A stretch of 11,008 nt of DNA, taken from assembly GCA_026986135.1 (NCBI GenBank), contig JALSPD010000090.1, positions 1 through 11,008 on the forward strand, given 5' to 3'. Origin of the DNA: DHVE2 group archaeon. GTDB taxonomy: Archaea; Thermoplasmatota; Thermoplasmata; Thermoplasmatales; Aciduliprofundaceae. The notes below the pieces were generated by a model, which was not told the DNA's origin, searched no databases, and was given only the letters and a program-made list of their open reading frames with translations. The first letter of the stretch is position 1. Each line of letters begins with the position of its first letter. The translations under genes and the position numbers were made by a program. Positions 4,089 through 11,008 of the stretch are shown here, piece by piece.

Positions 4089-6840
4089 AATAATTTGTTG
4101 CACCTATAAAGTTTGCCTTTTTAAAGTATTTGATGCCCTTTATCCGATATTCATCTTTCCCAGTTTCCCTCCACAGGTGCAGATACGCTATTCCCTTAAT
4201 CAATGGGTCACTTTGGGTGGATGCAAGATTTTTAAGAGAATCAAGATCGTTTGAAATCCTTAGCGATATGATTTTGCACCATATCACATAATTTTCTATA
4301 CCTAACCTATTTGCCAGACTTTCTGCCTCTTGAAGAAGATCTCTGATCTCTCTGTTTTTAGAGTATTCTGTATCAAGTAATGCTGATATCATGTAAAGCA
4401 GAGATTCCATTTTCCCCATGGCGTTATCAATTTCCCTGAATATTTCAAGAGCTTTCTTTAAATATTCTGTTGATTCCTCACTTTTCTTCAGGTAGTATTT
4501 TATCATTCCAATGTCTGCAAGGGCGGTGGCATAGGCATCTCTTCTTCCCATAAGCCGCGCGTATTTACCTGCTATTTTAAAGTATTTTTCACTTTCGTGG
4601 GCGTTTCCTATACTCCAGTATATAAGTCCAAGCAAGTTGGCAGCTTTGAGATACCCATCCATATCCCCAATGCTTTCTCGTATCTCCATTACCTGTAATA
4701 CCTTTTCAAGGGCCTGGCTGTTGTTTCCCGTAAGATAATGGACTACTCCCATATTATGCATTATATCAGCTGTTTCTTTTTTCATTCCAAGTGCTTTGGC
4801 AGTGGAAAGTGCTTTCTGGAGATACTTCATAGCCTTATCCAGTTTTGATTCAGTGCTGTAAAGGATGCTCAATGTTTTATATGCGTTAACAAGCTTTTTT
4901 GGATCGTCTTTGGCCCATTCTATGTATTCCATCAACTCACTTTCTGCTTTTGAAAATTCTCCAGTTCTTATATTCACATTTGCATGGTGAATCAGCACTT
5001 CTCTCGGGTCGTCACATAGCACTTCAGCCTTCCTAAACTCCTTTTTTGCATTTTCATAGGATCCCATATTTAAAAGCGAGTTTCCCAGTTTTATGTGAGC
5101 AATATATATGTCTCTGATCTTTAAGCTCTTTCTATACCACTCAGCAGCTCTTTCGTATTCACCTCTTGTATAATGAATATCACCTATTTTCACACACATT
5201 TCAGCCATTGTTTTTTCATCATCTATTTTATTTGCGCATTCATAGCATATCTTGGCGAAGTGCATTGCCTCTCCCCATGCCCCATCTCTTACTGCAATAT
5301 CCAATGCTTTTTTAGAAAATTCAATTGCTTTTATCCAGAGACCAGCGTTATAGTAATGCTCAGCCATTATAGTTTCTTTTAGATCCGCGGGAAAGCTACT
5401 TTTCTCAAGGCACTCAGCTATAATGCTGTGGTATTCTTTCAGAGTCTCCCTATCAATTGATAAGTATATGGCATCACGGATGTAATCGTGGTAAAATGAA
5501 AACCCGCTGGATTTTCTGCTTATCAACCCGGTTTTAGCCATTTTACGAAGGGATTTAATAATCCTTATCTTTTTTATGCCGGTGGCGCAGGAAAGAAGAT
5601 CAATATTTATCCACGTTCCCAAAACTGCGGCAATTTCAATTATTTCTCTTGAATCTTCATCAAGGTTTCTCACCCTTCTTTTTATTATACTGTTCATTTT
5701 CTCTGGAAGCTCGGTGGGCGTTTTTTTAAGGGTATATTTCTCTCCTTCCTTATGAAATAATCCTTCTTCCGTTAGGTATCGTGTCACTTCTATTATGTTA
5801 AGGGGTATACCCTCAGAGACATCGTATATGTAGTTAAGTACATCCATACCCACTTCAAATCCAGTTATCTCTTCAATAACTTTCAGGGTGTTATCCATAT
5901 CCAGAGGGCCAAGATCAATGATCTCTCCGATTCCCTCTCTTATGATAGCCTCTTCAAGTTCCAAAATCACATTATTTATTTCCTCAGATCGGTATGTTGC
6001 TGTAATCATTATCCTGTCTTCATTACTTCTGGCGAGGTAGTGAAGAAGAGAAACTGTGGTCTCATCTGCCCATTGTATATCGTCTATAAATACACATACA
6101 ACTCTCTTTTCAGATAATCTTCCCAATCCAAGTCGCACATTTTCAAAACTCCAGTCTTTAATACCATCTATTGGTTGTCCATCGTATTTTCCTGAGCGGA
6201 GAAATTTATAAAGAAGAATTTCTATGTCCTTTACACTATCTGTATTTCCATCCCAGCGCTCTAAAATTGATTTATAGTTTTCCTCTATTTTAGTTAGCAG
6301 ACCTTCCATATCCCCATGCAGGAACTCATTGCTTCGTCCTTCCAGAATTGCAACAAGGGTTGTTTTCACTCCCTTTTTCATTACAAGATTGTATTTGCCA
6401 TACCTTAACTCTTCAAGGTACTCATCTCTTTTGCCCATATCTCCGAAGGAGTCTTTGACAAACATTGATACTGCTGTTAGCATGGATGTAAAAATATCTG
6501 GGTCCACACTGAACTCTTCCCTTTCTGCCTTTGCCATAAGTATACCACTTTCATGAACCAGATAGAGAATCATCACTCTCGGATTCACGGGCATTCCCAG
6601 AAGATGCCCAAGCCCAACTTCGCTTAGAGCCTCTTTTATCGGATGAAGTGGAGGTGTTAATATGGGGGAGCATCTTCCCCTGATTACTGTGCAGTCCTCC
6701 CTTTTTAGAAATTCCTCAACTAGGGTAGTTTTGCCTATTCCAGCCTCTCCCTTTACAAGTACAAACCTTCCAGTCCCTTCCTTAGCCAGCGATAAGTTTT
6801 TTTTAAGGAGATCTACTTCTTTCTCTCTTCCAAGAAGCAT
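4078..6840 (-). CDS. STAND-type ATPase with inserted domain and TPR array
   Basis: A 920-residue cytosolic protein. Residues 1-45 contain GREKEVDLL and the Walker A GEAGIGKTT (31-39). Walker B is VCVFIDDIQWADE (248-260), followed by ATYRSEE (281-287) and the EGIPLN (343-348) motif seen in MalT/AAA_16-type STAND proteins. A winged-helix-like segment lies around 380-470. From about 485 to 900 there are roughly nine or ten TPR-like helix pairs, for example YTRGEYERAAEWYRKSLKI. Walker A and B are more than 200 residues apart; the interval (about 105-235) seems to hold an extra alpha/beta domain. No LuxR-type HTH, cyclase or kinase domain is seen at either end. STAND proteins are nucleotide-driven switches, and here the TPRs would bind the partner or signal. 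The ATG at 6840 has GGTG 8 bases upstream and overlaps the 3' end of the propeller gene by 38 bases, which suggests coupling. Confidence 0.85.
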   Translation of the reverse strand: MLLGREKEVDLLKKNLSLAKEGTGRFVLVKGEAGIGKTTLVEEFLKREDCTVIRGRCSPILTPPLHPIKEALSEVGLGHLLGMPVNPRVMILYLVHESGILMAKAEREEFSVDPDIFTSMLTAVSMFVKDSFGDMGKRDEYLEELRYGKYNLVMKKGVKTTLVAILEGRSNEFLHGDMEGLLTKIEENYKSILERWDGNTDSVKDIEILLYKFLRSGKYDGQPIDGIKDWSFENVRLGLGRLSEKRVVCVFIDDIQWADETTVSLLHYLARSNEDRIMITATYRSEEINNVILELEEAIIREGIGEIIDLGPLDMDNTLKVIEEITGFEVGMDVLNYIYDVSEGIPLNIIEVTRYLTEEGLFHKEGEKYTLKKTPTELPEKMNSIIKRRVRNLDEDSREIIEIAAVLGTWINIDLLSCATGIKKIRIIKSLRKMAKTGLISRKSSGFSFYHDYIRDAIYLSIDRETLKEYHSIIAECLEKSSFPADLKETIMAEHYYNAGLWIKAIEFSKKALDIAVRDGAWGEAMHFAKICYECANKIDDEKTMAEMCVKIGDIHYTRGEYERAAEWYRKSLKIRDIYIAHIKLGNSLLNMGSYENAKKEFRKAEVLCDDPREVLIHHANVNIRTGEFSKAESELMEYIEWAKDDPKKLVNAYKTLSILYSTESKLDKAMKYLQKALSTAKALGMKKETADIMHNMGVVHYLTGNNSQALEKVLQVMEIRESIGDMDGYLKAANLLGLIYWSIGNAHESEKYFKIAGKYARLMGRRDAYATALADIGMIKYYLKKSEESTEYLKKALEIFREIDNAMGKMESLLYMISALLDTEYSKNREIRDLLQEAESLANRLGIENYVIWCKIISLRISNDLDSLKNLASTQSDPLIKGIAYLHLWRETGKDEYRIKGIKYFKKANFIGATNYFIS

Positions 6841-8227
6841 AAATAAGCACCGCTATAATGGCTTCGGTTATTCCAATATACGCAAATTCAGGTATTATGT
6901 CCTGGGGAGCTGCTCTCAGGGTACATCCTTCCCATACACCCCTCTGCTTGTTGTTATCCTCAATCCAGTGCATCCACGCTATGTATATGTCCTGATTTTC
7001 TCCAAGATATAGGGAAGGCATGATATTGTTTGTGCTCTCTGCGGTGAGTCTAAGATCGGAATTTTCAGAGGTCCAGTTTCCACCGGTGCTGTTTCCAAAC
7101 ATAACCTGTCTGTATCCCGATATTTCATCGTACTCATCCCACATAACGAATATACCATTCTGATTGATGCCTCCTCTGGGATGTGTTGCATTGTGACCGT
7201 CAGGATAACTTATAGTTAGGTTTCCTCCGAATGTATTTGCCCATTTTCCACCCAAAAAATTCTTTGCAGCTATTTCCTTAACCTTTTTTCCCTGTTCATT
7301 TACCTCCTGCTCCCAGAATAGAAAGAGGTTTCCGTTGTATATAATTGCACTTACATTGTATGCGTTCATCCCGTAAGTTGAGCTCACAATGGTGGTGTTC
7401 CATTTTCCGTAGGGTGCAGTGGAGTTTGCTGCAAATACCGCATATGCGTCGTCAGAAACAACATATTCTGTCCAGAATATCCAAACTCTGGGGGTACTTG
7501 CAGAATTGTCTGCAACTATATCAACGCTCTGGGCGGAGCTTGAATCCTCAACGGAGACTGAATTATCTTTCCTTTCAGAGCTCCAGGTACCATCACCGTA
7601 TCCAGATCCGTAGTATACCTCCCATGTTCCTGTGGTGGAGTTGAATCCAAGCCATACGGCATGCTGATATCCGTCTGAAGTTACTGCAATGTGAGGATGC
7701 GTGCAGTTGCTTACCTTTCCATCGTATATGTTTGATATCACTGTATTTTTGACTGTTGAATTCCAAGTAATTCCATCTGTGCTGGTGCCCAGGTATATCT
7801 CTTTGAATCCTGAAGTCCTGTTAACCTCACTCCAAACAACGAAGATTTTTCCGCTTGAAGGGTCGTAGGTGCCAGAGGGTGAGGAAGAATTTGCGCCATC
7901 TTCTTTGCTTATCACAATATCTCTCCTATTTCCGCTCCAGTTAACAAAATCGGACGAGGTTGAAATCATAATCTCCCCCACGAGAACCTCTCTTCCGTTC
8001 AAAGTGTAATTCTCTTTTTCATCCCAAAGAAGAATGTATTTATTCGTGATGAGTGGATCGTATATCATGGCAAGGTTCCCGATGGAATGGCCATCTGGGT
8101 ATGTGGCATTTGAAAATGTTTTTAATTTCAAACCAGGTATGGTGTCTGTGGCCATGGTATCCGGCCCCATCGCAGAGACGCCCCCAAGTATTACAAAGAA
8201 AGTACTCAGCAGAACAAACCATTTCAT
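6803..8227 (-). CDS. Secreted, membrane-anchored beta-propeller protein
   Basis: A 474-residue envelope protein. Residues 1-19 (MKWFVLLSTFFVILGGVSA) form a signal peptide. Seven strands of the form hydrophobic-W-acid recur at a spacing of about 54-64 residues: YILLWDE (64), IFVVWSE (128), HAVWLG (189), WIFWTE (249), LFLFWEQE (301), IFVMWDE (359), DIYIAWMH (413). This predicts a seven-bladed sialidase/BNR-like propeller; no sialidase Arg triad could be identified. Some 15 N-x-S/T sequons suggest N-glycosylation. The C-terminus has IPEF (445-448), a hydrophobic helix and the basic tail KRERSR, like PEF-type C-terminal anchors processed by archaeosortases or retained as a membrane anchor. The promoter at 8246-8258 implies a leaderless mRNA shared with the downstream ATPase. 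The ligand is unknown. Confidence 0.8.
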   Translation of the reverse strand: MKWFVLLSTFFVILGGVSAMGPDTMATDTIPGLKLKTFSNATYPDGHSIGNLAMIYDPLITNKYILLWDEKENYTLNGREVLVGEIMISTSSDFVNWSGNRRDIVISKEDGANSSSPSGTYDPSSGKIFVVWSEVNRTSGFKEIYLGTSTDGITWNSTVKNTVISNIYDGKVSNCTHPHIAVTSDGYQHAVWLGFNSTTGTWEVYYGSGYGDGTWSSERKDNSVSVEDSSSAQSVDIVADNSASTPRVWIFWTEYVVSDDAYAVFAANSTAPYGKWNTTIVSSTYGMNAYNVSAIIYNGNLFLFWEQEVNEQGKKVKEIAAKNFLGGKWANTFGGNLTISYPDGHNATHPRGGINQNGIFVMWDEYDEISGYRQVMFGNSTGGNWTSENSDLRLTAESTNNIMPSLYLGENQDIYIAWMHWIEDNNKQRGVWEGCTLRAAPQDIIPEFAYIGITEAIIAVLIYASWKRERSRSP

Positions 8228-8245
8228 ACATCTACATACAAACCA

Positions 8246-8258
8246 GAATATTTAATAC
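8246..8258 (-). promoter_or_regulatory. TATA element of the propeller-ATPase operon
   Basis: The minus strand reads GTATTAAATATTC, centred about 25 bases before the ATG at 8227, so the mRNA is probably leaderless. It shares a 74-base divergent region with the thpR promoter. Confidence 0.55.
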
Positions 8259-8272
8259 TTTTGTATGGGAAG

Positions 8273-8280
8273 TTTTTAAT
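8273..8280 (+). promoter_or_regulatory. TATA element of thpR
   Basis: TTTTTAAT is centred about 26 bases before the ATG at 8302; no Shine-Dalgarno is present, so a leaderless start is likely. This spacing helps choose ATG 8302 over the longer open frame upstream. Confidence 0.5.
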
Positions 8281-8301
8281 CTATCCGTGATATACCCCAT
8301 T

Positions 8302-8823
8302 ATGCGTGCTTTCATCGCGATTGATGTTCCATACTTCAAAGAGATTGAAAATCTTCAAAAGAGTATATCTGGAAGGTTCAAAGCGGTGGAGCCTCATAAT
8401 CTTCATCTGACTTTGAAATTTCTGGGTGATGTGGAGGAGAGAGAGGTTGAGAGTATTGTAAAGGCCATGGAGTCATGCCGCAGGGAATCCTTTTCGGTAA
8501 GGTTGAAGGGAATTGGATTTTTCCCCAATGAAAACTATGTTCGTGTATTGTGGATCGGCATTGAAGATCCAGATCCCTTAGTATCATTGATGAAATGCCT
8601 TGATACTCATCTTTCCAGGATGGGTTTTGAGAAAGAGAAAAAATACATACCTCATTTAACCATCGCAAGGGTCAAGAGCCGCATATCTATTGAGAATAGA
8701 GATAGGTTCACATACATGAATTTTGGTATTTTCCAGGTTACCGAAATAAAACTTAAAAAAAGCACCCTCACAGAGAAGGGTCCCATATATGAGGATATTG
8801 CGGTGGTATCACTTTATCCGTAG
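8302..8823 (+). CDS. thpR: RNA 2',3'-cyclic phosphodiesterase (ThpR/LigT)
   Basis: A 173-residue member of the 2H phosphoesterase superfamily. The two catalytic H-x-T-x motifs are HLTL (35-38, in HLTLKFLGD) and HLTI (118-121, in PHLTIARVKS), and the N-terminus MRAFIAIDVP is typical of the family. These enzymes open 2',3'-cyclic phosphates on RNA to 2'-phosphates and were first described as 2'-5' RNA ligases of tRNA halves; the archaeal role in tRNA processing is not settled. Length is normal. The open frame continues upstream to 8053, but that part lies inside the divergent propeller gene and has no family similarity, so ATG 8302 is the start. The stop overlaps the convergent gene by 10 bases. 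Confidence 0.93.
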   Translation: MRAFIAIDVPYFKEIENLQKSISGRFKAVEPHNLHLTLKFLGDVEEREVESIVKAMESCRRESFSVRLKGIGFFPNENYVRVLWIGIEDPDPLVSLMKCLDTHLSRMGFEKEKKYIPHLTIARVKSRISIENRDRFTYMNFGIFQVTEIKLKKSTLTEKGPIYEDIAVVSLYP

Positions 8824-9080
8824 TAGTGAGTATCTTCGTAGTGCTCCTCGTTCTCCTCTATCTCCGCAGCTTCTATTATATCAATTGCTGCTATCATATT
8901 TGTGGGTATAAGCCTTGTCTTTCCTGCAAGCTCTCCGTGTGTTTCATCAAGCACAATGCAGAGTGAGCTTTCCTCCCCTACGGGCACAAATCCCTGGAAG
9001 GTACCATGAGTTTTTGCAATCTCCTCGTGTGATGTTGCCAGGTATATTATGCATTTTGATCCTGGAGTAAGACCCTCCAT
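8814..9080 (-). CDS. Small beta-rich protein of unknown function with acidic tail
   Basis: An 88-residue soluble protein that I do not recognise with certainty. The pattern GSKCIIYLA (8-16), GTFQGFVPVG (26-35), SLCIVLDE (39-46), TRLIPTNMIAAIDII (55-69) alternates hydrophobic residues as in a small SH3- or LSm-like barrel, with the IP-x-x-M/I-AAIDI ending reminiscent of the last LSm strand. A Glu-rich tail ending HYYG follows. ATG 9080 is chosen because a near-perfect GGAGGTG lies at 9086-9092, five bases upstream; an in-frame GTG at 9086 overlaps that site. The gene begins 2 bases after the stop of the regulator, whose last codons contain the ribosome-binding site, so the two form an operon. 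An RNA-binding or regulator-partner role would be a guess. Confidence 0.75.
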   Translation of the reverse strand: MEGLTPGSKCIIYLATSHEEIAKTHGTFQGFVPVGEESSLCIVLDETHGELAGKTRLIPTNMIAAIDIIEAAEIEENEEHYEDTHYYG

Positions 9081-9082
9081 AT

Positions 9083-9514
9083 TCACACCTCCTTTGAAAG
9101 CCTTGCAATATGTTCAACTGCGCGTCTGTAATTATCCATGGCGATCTTGACATTTGCCTCAACAAAGCTCCATGCTTTTGTGAGATCACCGTATCTGAGA
9201 CGGTATCTTTTTGATATTCCCCTGTGCTCCTCTTCAAGAAGATCGTATGATTTCAGTTTATTTAGGTATCTGTAGAGTGTAGGTCTTGATGTATTCAGAT
9301 AGGCAAGCAATTCCTCAACGCTCCACATCTTTTCTGGATGCATAAGAAAGCACTCTTTGAATAGTTTATAACCCACAGAGTTCAGAGCGTTGCCGAAATC
9401 TTTCTCATCGCCATATTTTATGTAGCCTATTGATGAAAGAAAATGTACAAGCACCCGATCAAGATCATTCTCATGCAACATTGGAGAAATTTTCTTTATC
9501 TGAATCTCAAACAT
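9083..9514 (-). CDS. Winged-helix transcriptional regulator
   Basis: A 143-residue protein. An N-terminal helical part (LDRVLVHFLSSIGYI) is followed by a winged-helix domain at about 46-107: VGYKLFKECFLMHPEKMWSV, EELLAYLN, the recognition helix TSRPTLYRYLNKLKSYDLL (75-93), and a basic wing with GISKRYRLRYGD. The C-terminal helix (111-140) probably dimerises. No ligand-binding domain is seen, so it may bind DNA constitutively or respond through its own helices. The family resembles PadR/MarR/TrmB-like wHTH proteins in general; no closer name is justified. An in-frame GTG lies at 9523, but the TATA element at 9537-9548 is about 28 bases before ATG 9514, which favours ATG 9514 as a nearly leaderless start. 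It is followed by the 88-residue gene in the same operon. Confidence 0.8.
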   Translation of the reverse strand: MFEIQIKKISPMLHENDLDRVLVHFLSSIGYIKYGDEKDFGNALNSVGYKLFKECFLMHPEKMWSVEELLAYLNTSRPTLYRYLNKLKSYDLLEEEHRGISKRYRLRYGDLTKAWSFVEANVKIAMDNYRRAVEHIARLSKEV

Positions 9515-9536
9515 AGGTGGCACATAGCAAAATATG

Positions 9537-9548
9537 TTATATATTTTT
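9537..9548 (-). promoter_or_regulatory. TATA element of the regulator operon
   Basis: The minus strand reads AAAAATATATAA, centred about 28 bases before the ATG at 9514. It lies within the 52-base gap behind the glycine-rich gene, so the regulator has its own promoter. Confidence 0.55.
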
Positions 9549-9566
9549 CCACTTTTTCATTTTTCC

Positions 9567-11008
9567 TCATCTGTCACCATTTCTGATGCTCCGCTTATAC
9601 CCCCTGACATCCGATAATGCTGCAATGATCATTATGAGCATAGTGATGAAAATCCCCAGGTGAGGGGTAATTTCTGGGATTTTAGTATAATACTCCGTTC
9701 CCTTATCACCTGGTTTGCCATTGTTTGCACTGTTAACAATATTTTTCCCTCCTTTTCCCGCGGATACATTTATGTTTCCGTTTATTTCCAGTTTCTCGGT
9801 GTAAAATATTTTTATTCTTCCACCAGCCCCTCCACCGCCTCCGCCGCCAAGAATAGATGAACCGCCATTACCGCCACTTGCGCTCAGAGTTCCATTAACG
9901 AATATCCTTTTCCCGTATATCAATATACCTCCTCCAGATCCCCCTCCACCTCCTCCTCCGAGGGATAATACCGCATTCTCCCCATTTGCATATATCCCGC
10001 CTTCTATTATGATTTTTCTCCCGTATACCTTTATGCATCCGCCTCCAGATGCTCCGTTTCCGCCGTCGTAGTATCTGCTTCCCAGCTTGCCCACAGCGCC
10101 GCCACCACCACCTGATCCCATTTCAATGTCCTCTTCAGATGGTGTACCGTAAGGTTTGCCTCCTTCTCCTCCTTTGGATGTTCCTCCATCTCCACCGTAT
10201 CCTCCGTACCCACCGCCCCCTCCGCCACCCCCTGTAGCCATACCTCCCTTTCCACCGCCGATGCCAGAGCCATCTTTACCATCTGGATTTCCCTTGGCGC
10301 TTCCACCCTTTCCGCCTTCATATCCTGTACCATTTGCCGTAATGATGGTTTTTTTGTCCATGTAAAAATTTCCGTAGACGGTGAGTTCTAATGTTCCATT
10401 AACCCTCACAGTGCAGTTGATCAGTGTTAAGTTTCCGAATTCCATACTCCCGTTCCAGTATAGGGTCATGTTAACGTAGGTTGCATCCCCGGCTCTGGTG
10501 ATCAGTTTAGGTATTGAATCCACCTTTAGAACAGTAAATGTGCCGTAAGCGGGGCTATTAACGAGATCTCTGTTTTCCATCCAGTCTGTGCTAAGAACGA
10601 AGATTCCACCATGTATAACGGAATCTCCTTCTAACTGGTTTCTGTTGAATGCAATTTTTACCTTCCTTATTTTTATCCATTTATTTCCCCTGTACTCTTT
10701 GAGCCATGCGGATCCGTTACCACCTCTACCCGTGATAACCACCATGTGTGATGTTCCAAATGGAAGGAATGGCGCGTGGTATGTGCCATTGTCGTCAATG
10801 AACACATAGAAGGTGTCATTGCCATCAATTTTCCTGAACGGGATTGGGCCGATGTACCTATGCACCTCTTTTCCTCCATATGGCGCAGGGAAATTTGAGG
10901 GTATTGTGGTGTTAAGCCACATATCCTCTCCATAGGGGTAATCGGGAATTCCATCTCCATCCACATCGGGAACAGTCTCGTTTTCGGAGACAACTGTGCT
11001 ATTTGGAT
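9567..11008 (-). CDS. Glycine-rich surface protein, N-terminus outside window
   Basis: The frame is open to the window edge; about 480 residues including the C-terminus are visible. The first visible part has DVDGDGIPD, a calcium-binding type-3-thrombospondin/dockerin-like D-x-D-x-D loop. A mixed beta region follows, then roughly 200 residues dominated by Gly (runs of up to eight) interleaved with strand units such as GGGILIYGKRIFVNGTLSA and GCIKVYGRKIIIEGGIYA. These repeat about every 60 residues and suggest a right-handed beta-helix or similar stacked fold with glycine loops. The C-terminus has IPEI, a hydrophobic helix (HLGIFITMLIMIIAAL) and a basic tail, so it is anchored in the membrane facing outward. 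An adhesin or S-layer-associated role is likely but unproven. The repeated Gly codons make this the most GC-skewed part of the window. Confidence 0.8.
   Translation of the reverse strand, partial: PNSTVVSENETVPDVDGDGIPDYPYGEDMWLNTTIPSNFPAPYGGKEVHRYIGPIPFRKIDGNDTFYVFIDDNGTYHAPFLPFGTSHMVVITGRGGNGSAWLKEYRGNKWIKIRKVKIAFNRNQLEGDSVIHGGIFVLSTDWMENRDLVNSPAYGTFTVLKVDSIPKLITRAGDATYVNMTLYWNGSMEFGNLTLINCTVRVNGTLELTVYGNFYMDKKTIITANGTGYEGGKGGSAKGNPDGKDGSGIGGGKGGMATGGGGGGGGYGGYGGDGGTSKGGEGGKPYGTPSEEDIEMGSGGGGGAVGKLGSRYYDGGNGASGGGCIKVYGRKIIIEGGIYANGENAVLSLGGGGGGGSGGGILIYGKRIFVNGTLSASGGNGGSSILGGGGGGGAGGRIKIFYTEKLEINGNINVSAGKGGKNIVNSANNGKPGDKGTEYYTKIPEITPHLGIFITMLIMIIAALSDVRGYKRSIRNGDR
9820..10330 (-). repeat. 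Low-complexity glycine-codon region with repeated beta units
   Basis: Within the surface-protein gene the minus strand is dominated by GGN codons (runs of GGTGGCGG type), and the strand-forming unit with [KR]-[IV]-x-[IV]-x-G recurs three times, at about 9985-10035, 9890-9940 and 9765-9830. The DNA is an imperfect simple repeat that could expand or contract. Confidence 0.6.

Noticed and set aside
4089..4130. Terminator for the hsp20 operon
   Set aside because: Only one short T5 run (in CCTTTTTAAAG) is present, inside the convergent ATPase gene and with no hairpin.
8053..8301. Upstream extension of the thpR reading frame
   Set aside because: It lies on the opposite strand of the propeller gene's signal-peptide region and has no ThpR similarity; a TATA element sits within it at the right distance from ATG 8302.
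10031..10365. Open frames of 60-100 residues on both strands of the glycine-rich region
   Set aside because: They are shadows of the GGN repeat: Pro-rich on the plus strand and low complexity on the minus strand in another frame.

Overview
The window looks like chromosomal DNA of a euryarchaeon, most likely from the Thermoplasmatota (Aciduliprofundum/DHVE2-like). I infer this from gene content and signals; no rRNA marker is present. Several genes have an archaeal TATA element about 26 bases before the start codon and no room for a leader, which implies leaderless mRNAs. Genes inside transcription units instead carry GGAGGTG or GGTG Shine-Dalgarno sequences. The gene set is also archaeal: a long-N-terminus Hsp20 beside an ArsR-like regulator, a DUF401 permease, a ThpR/LigT cyclic phosphodiesterase, and surface proteins with an IPE[FI]-type C-terminal anchor. 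Coding is dense and Arg is mostly AGG/AGA.

Layout. 2-406 (+) is the C-terminal part of an RDD-family membrane protein cut by the window edge. 454-981 (+) is a cytosolic protein resembling DUF2378. 992-1507 (-) is a coupled pair: a 55-residue HicB-like protein and a 115-residue unknown protein. 1559-2806 (-) is a DUF401 permease. 2807-3051 is a divergent regulatory region with three dyads. 3052-4088 (+) is an hsp20-regulator operon with a 4-base overlap. 4078-8227 (-) encodes a secreted, membrane-anchored, probably seven-bladed beta-propeller followed by a 920-residue STAND-type ATPase with TPRs; the two overlap by 38 bases. 8302-8823 (+) is thpR. 8814-9514 (-) is a winged-helix regulator followed by a small beta-rich protein. 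9567 to the window end (-) is a glycine-rich surface protein lacking its N-terminus.

Working together. The hsp20 gene and its neighbour regulator look like an autoregulated heat-shock unit, with a 34-base imperfect dyad over the likely promoter. The propeller-ATPase pair could couple an outside sensor or binder to a cytosolic signalling ATPase, although no DNA-binding domain is visible in the ATPase. The two surface proteins probably sit in the same cell envelope. The least explained items are the HicB-like/unknown pair, the extra domain inside the ATPase core, and the two operator-like dyads in 2838-2998. No tRNA, rRNA, CRISPR array, insertion sequence or integrase was seen, and the longest stretch without a gene is 245 bases.
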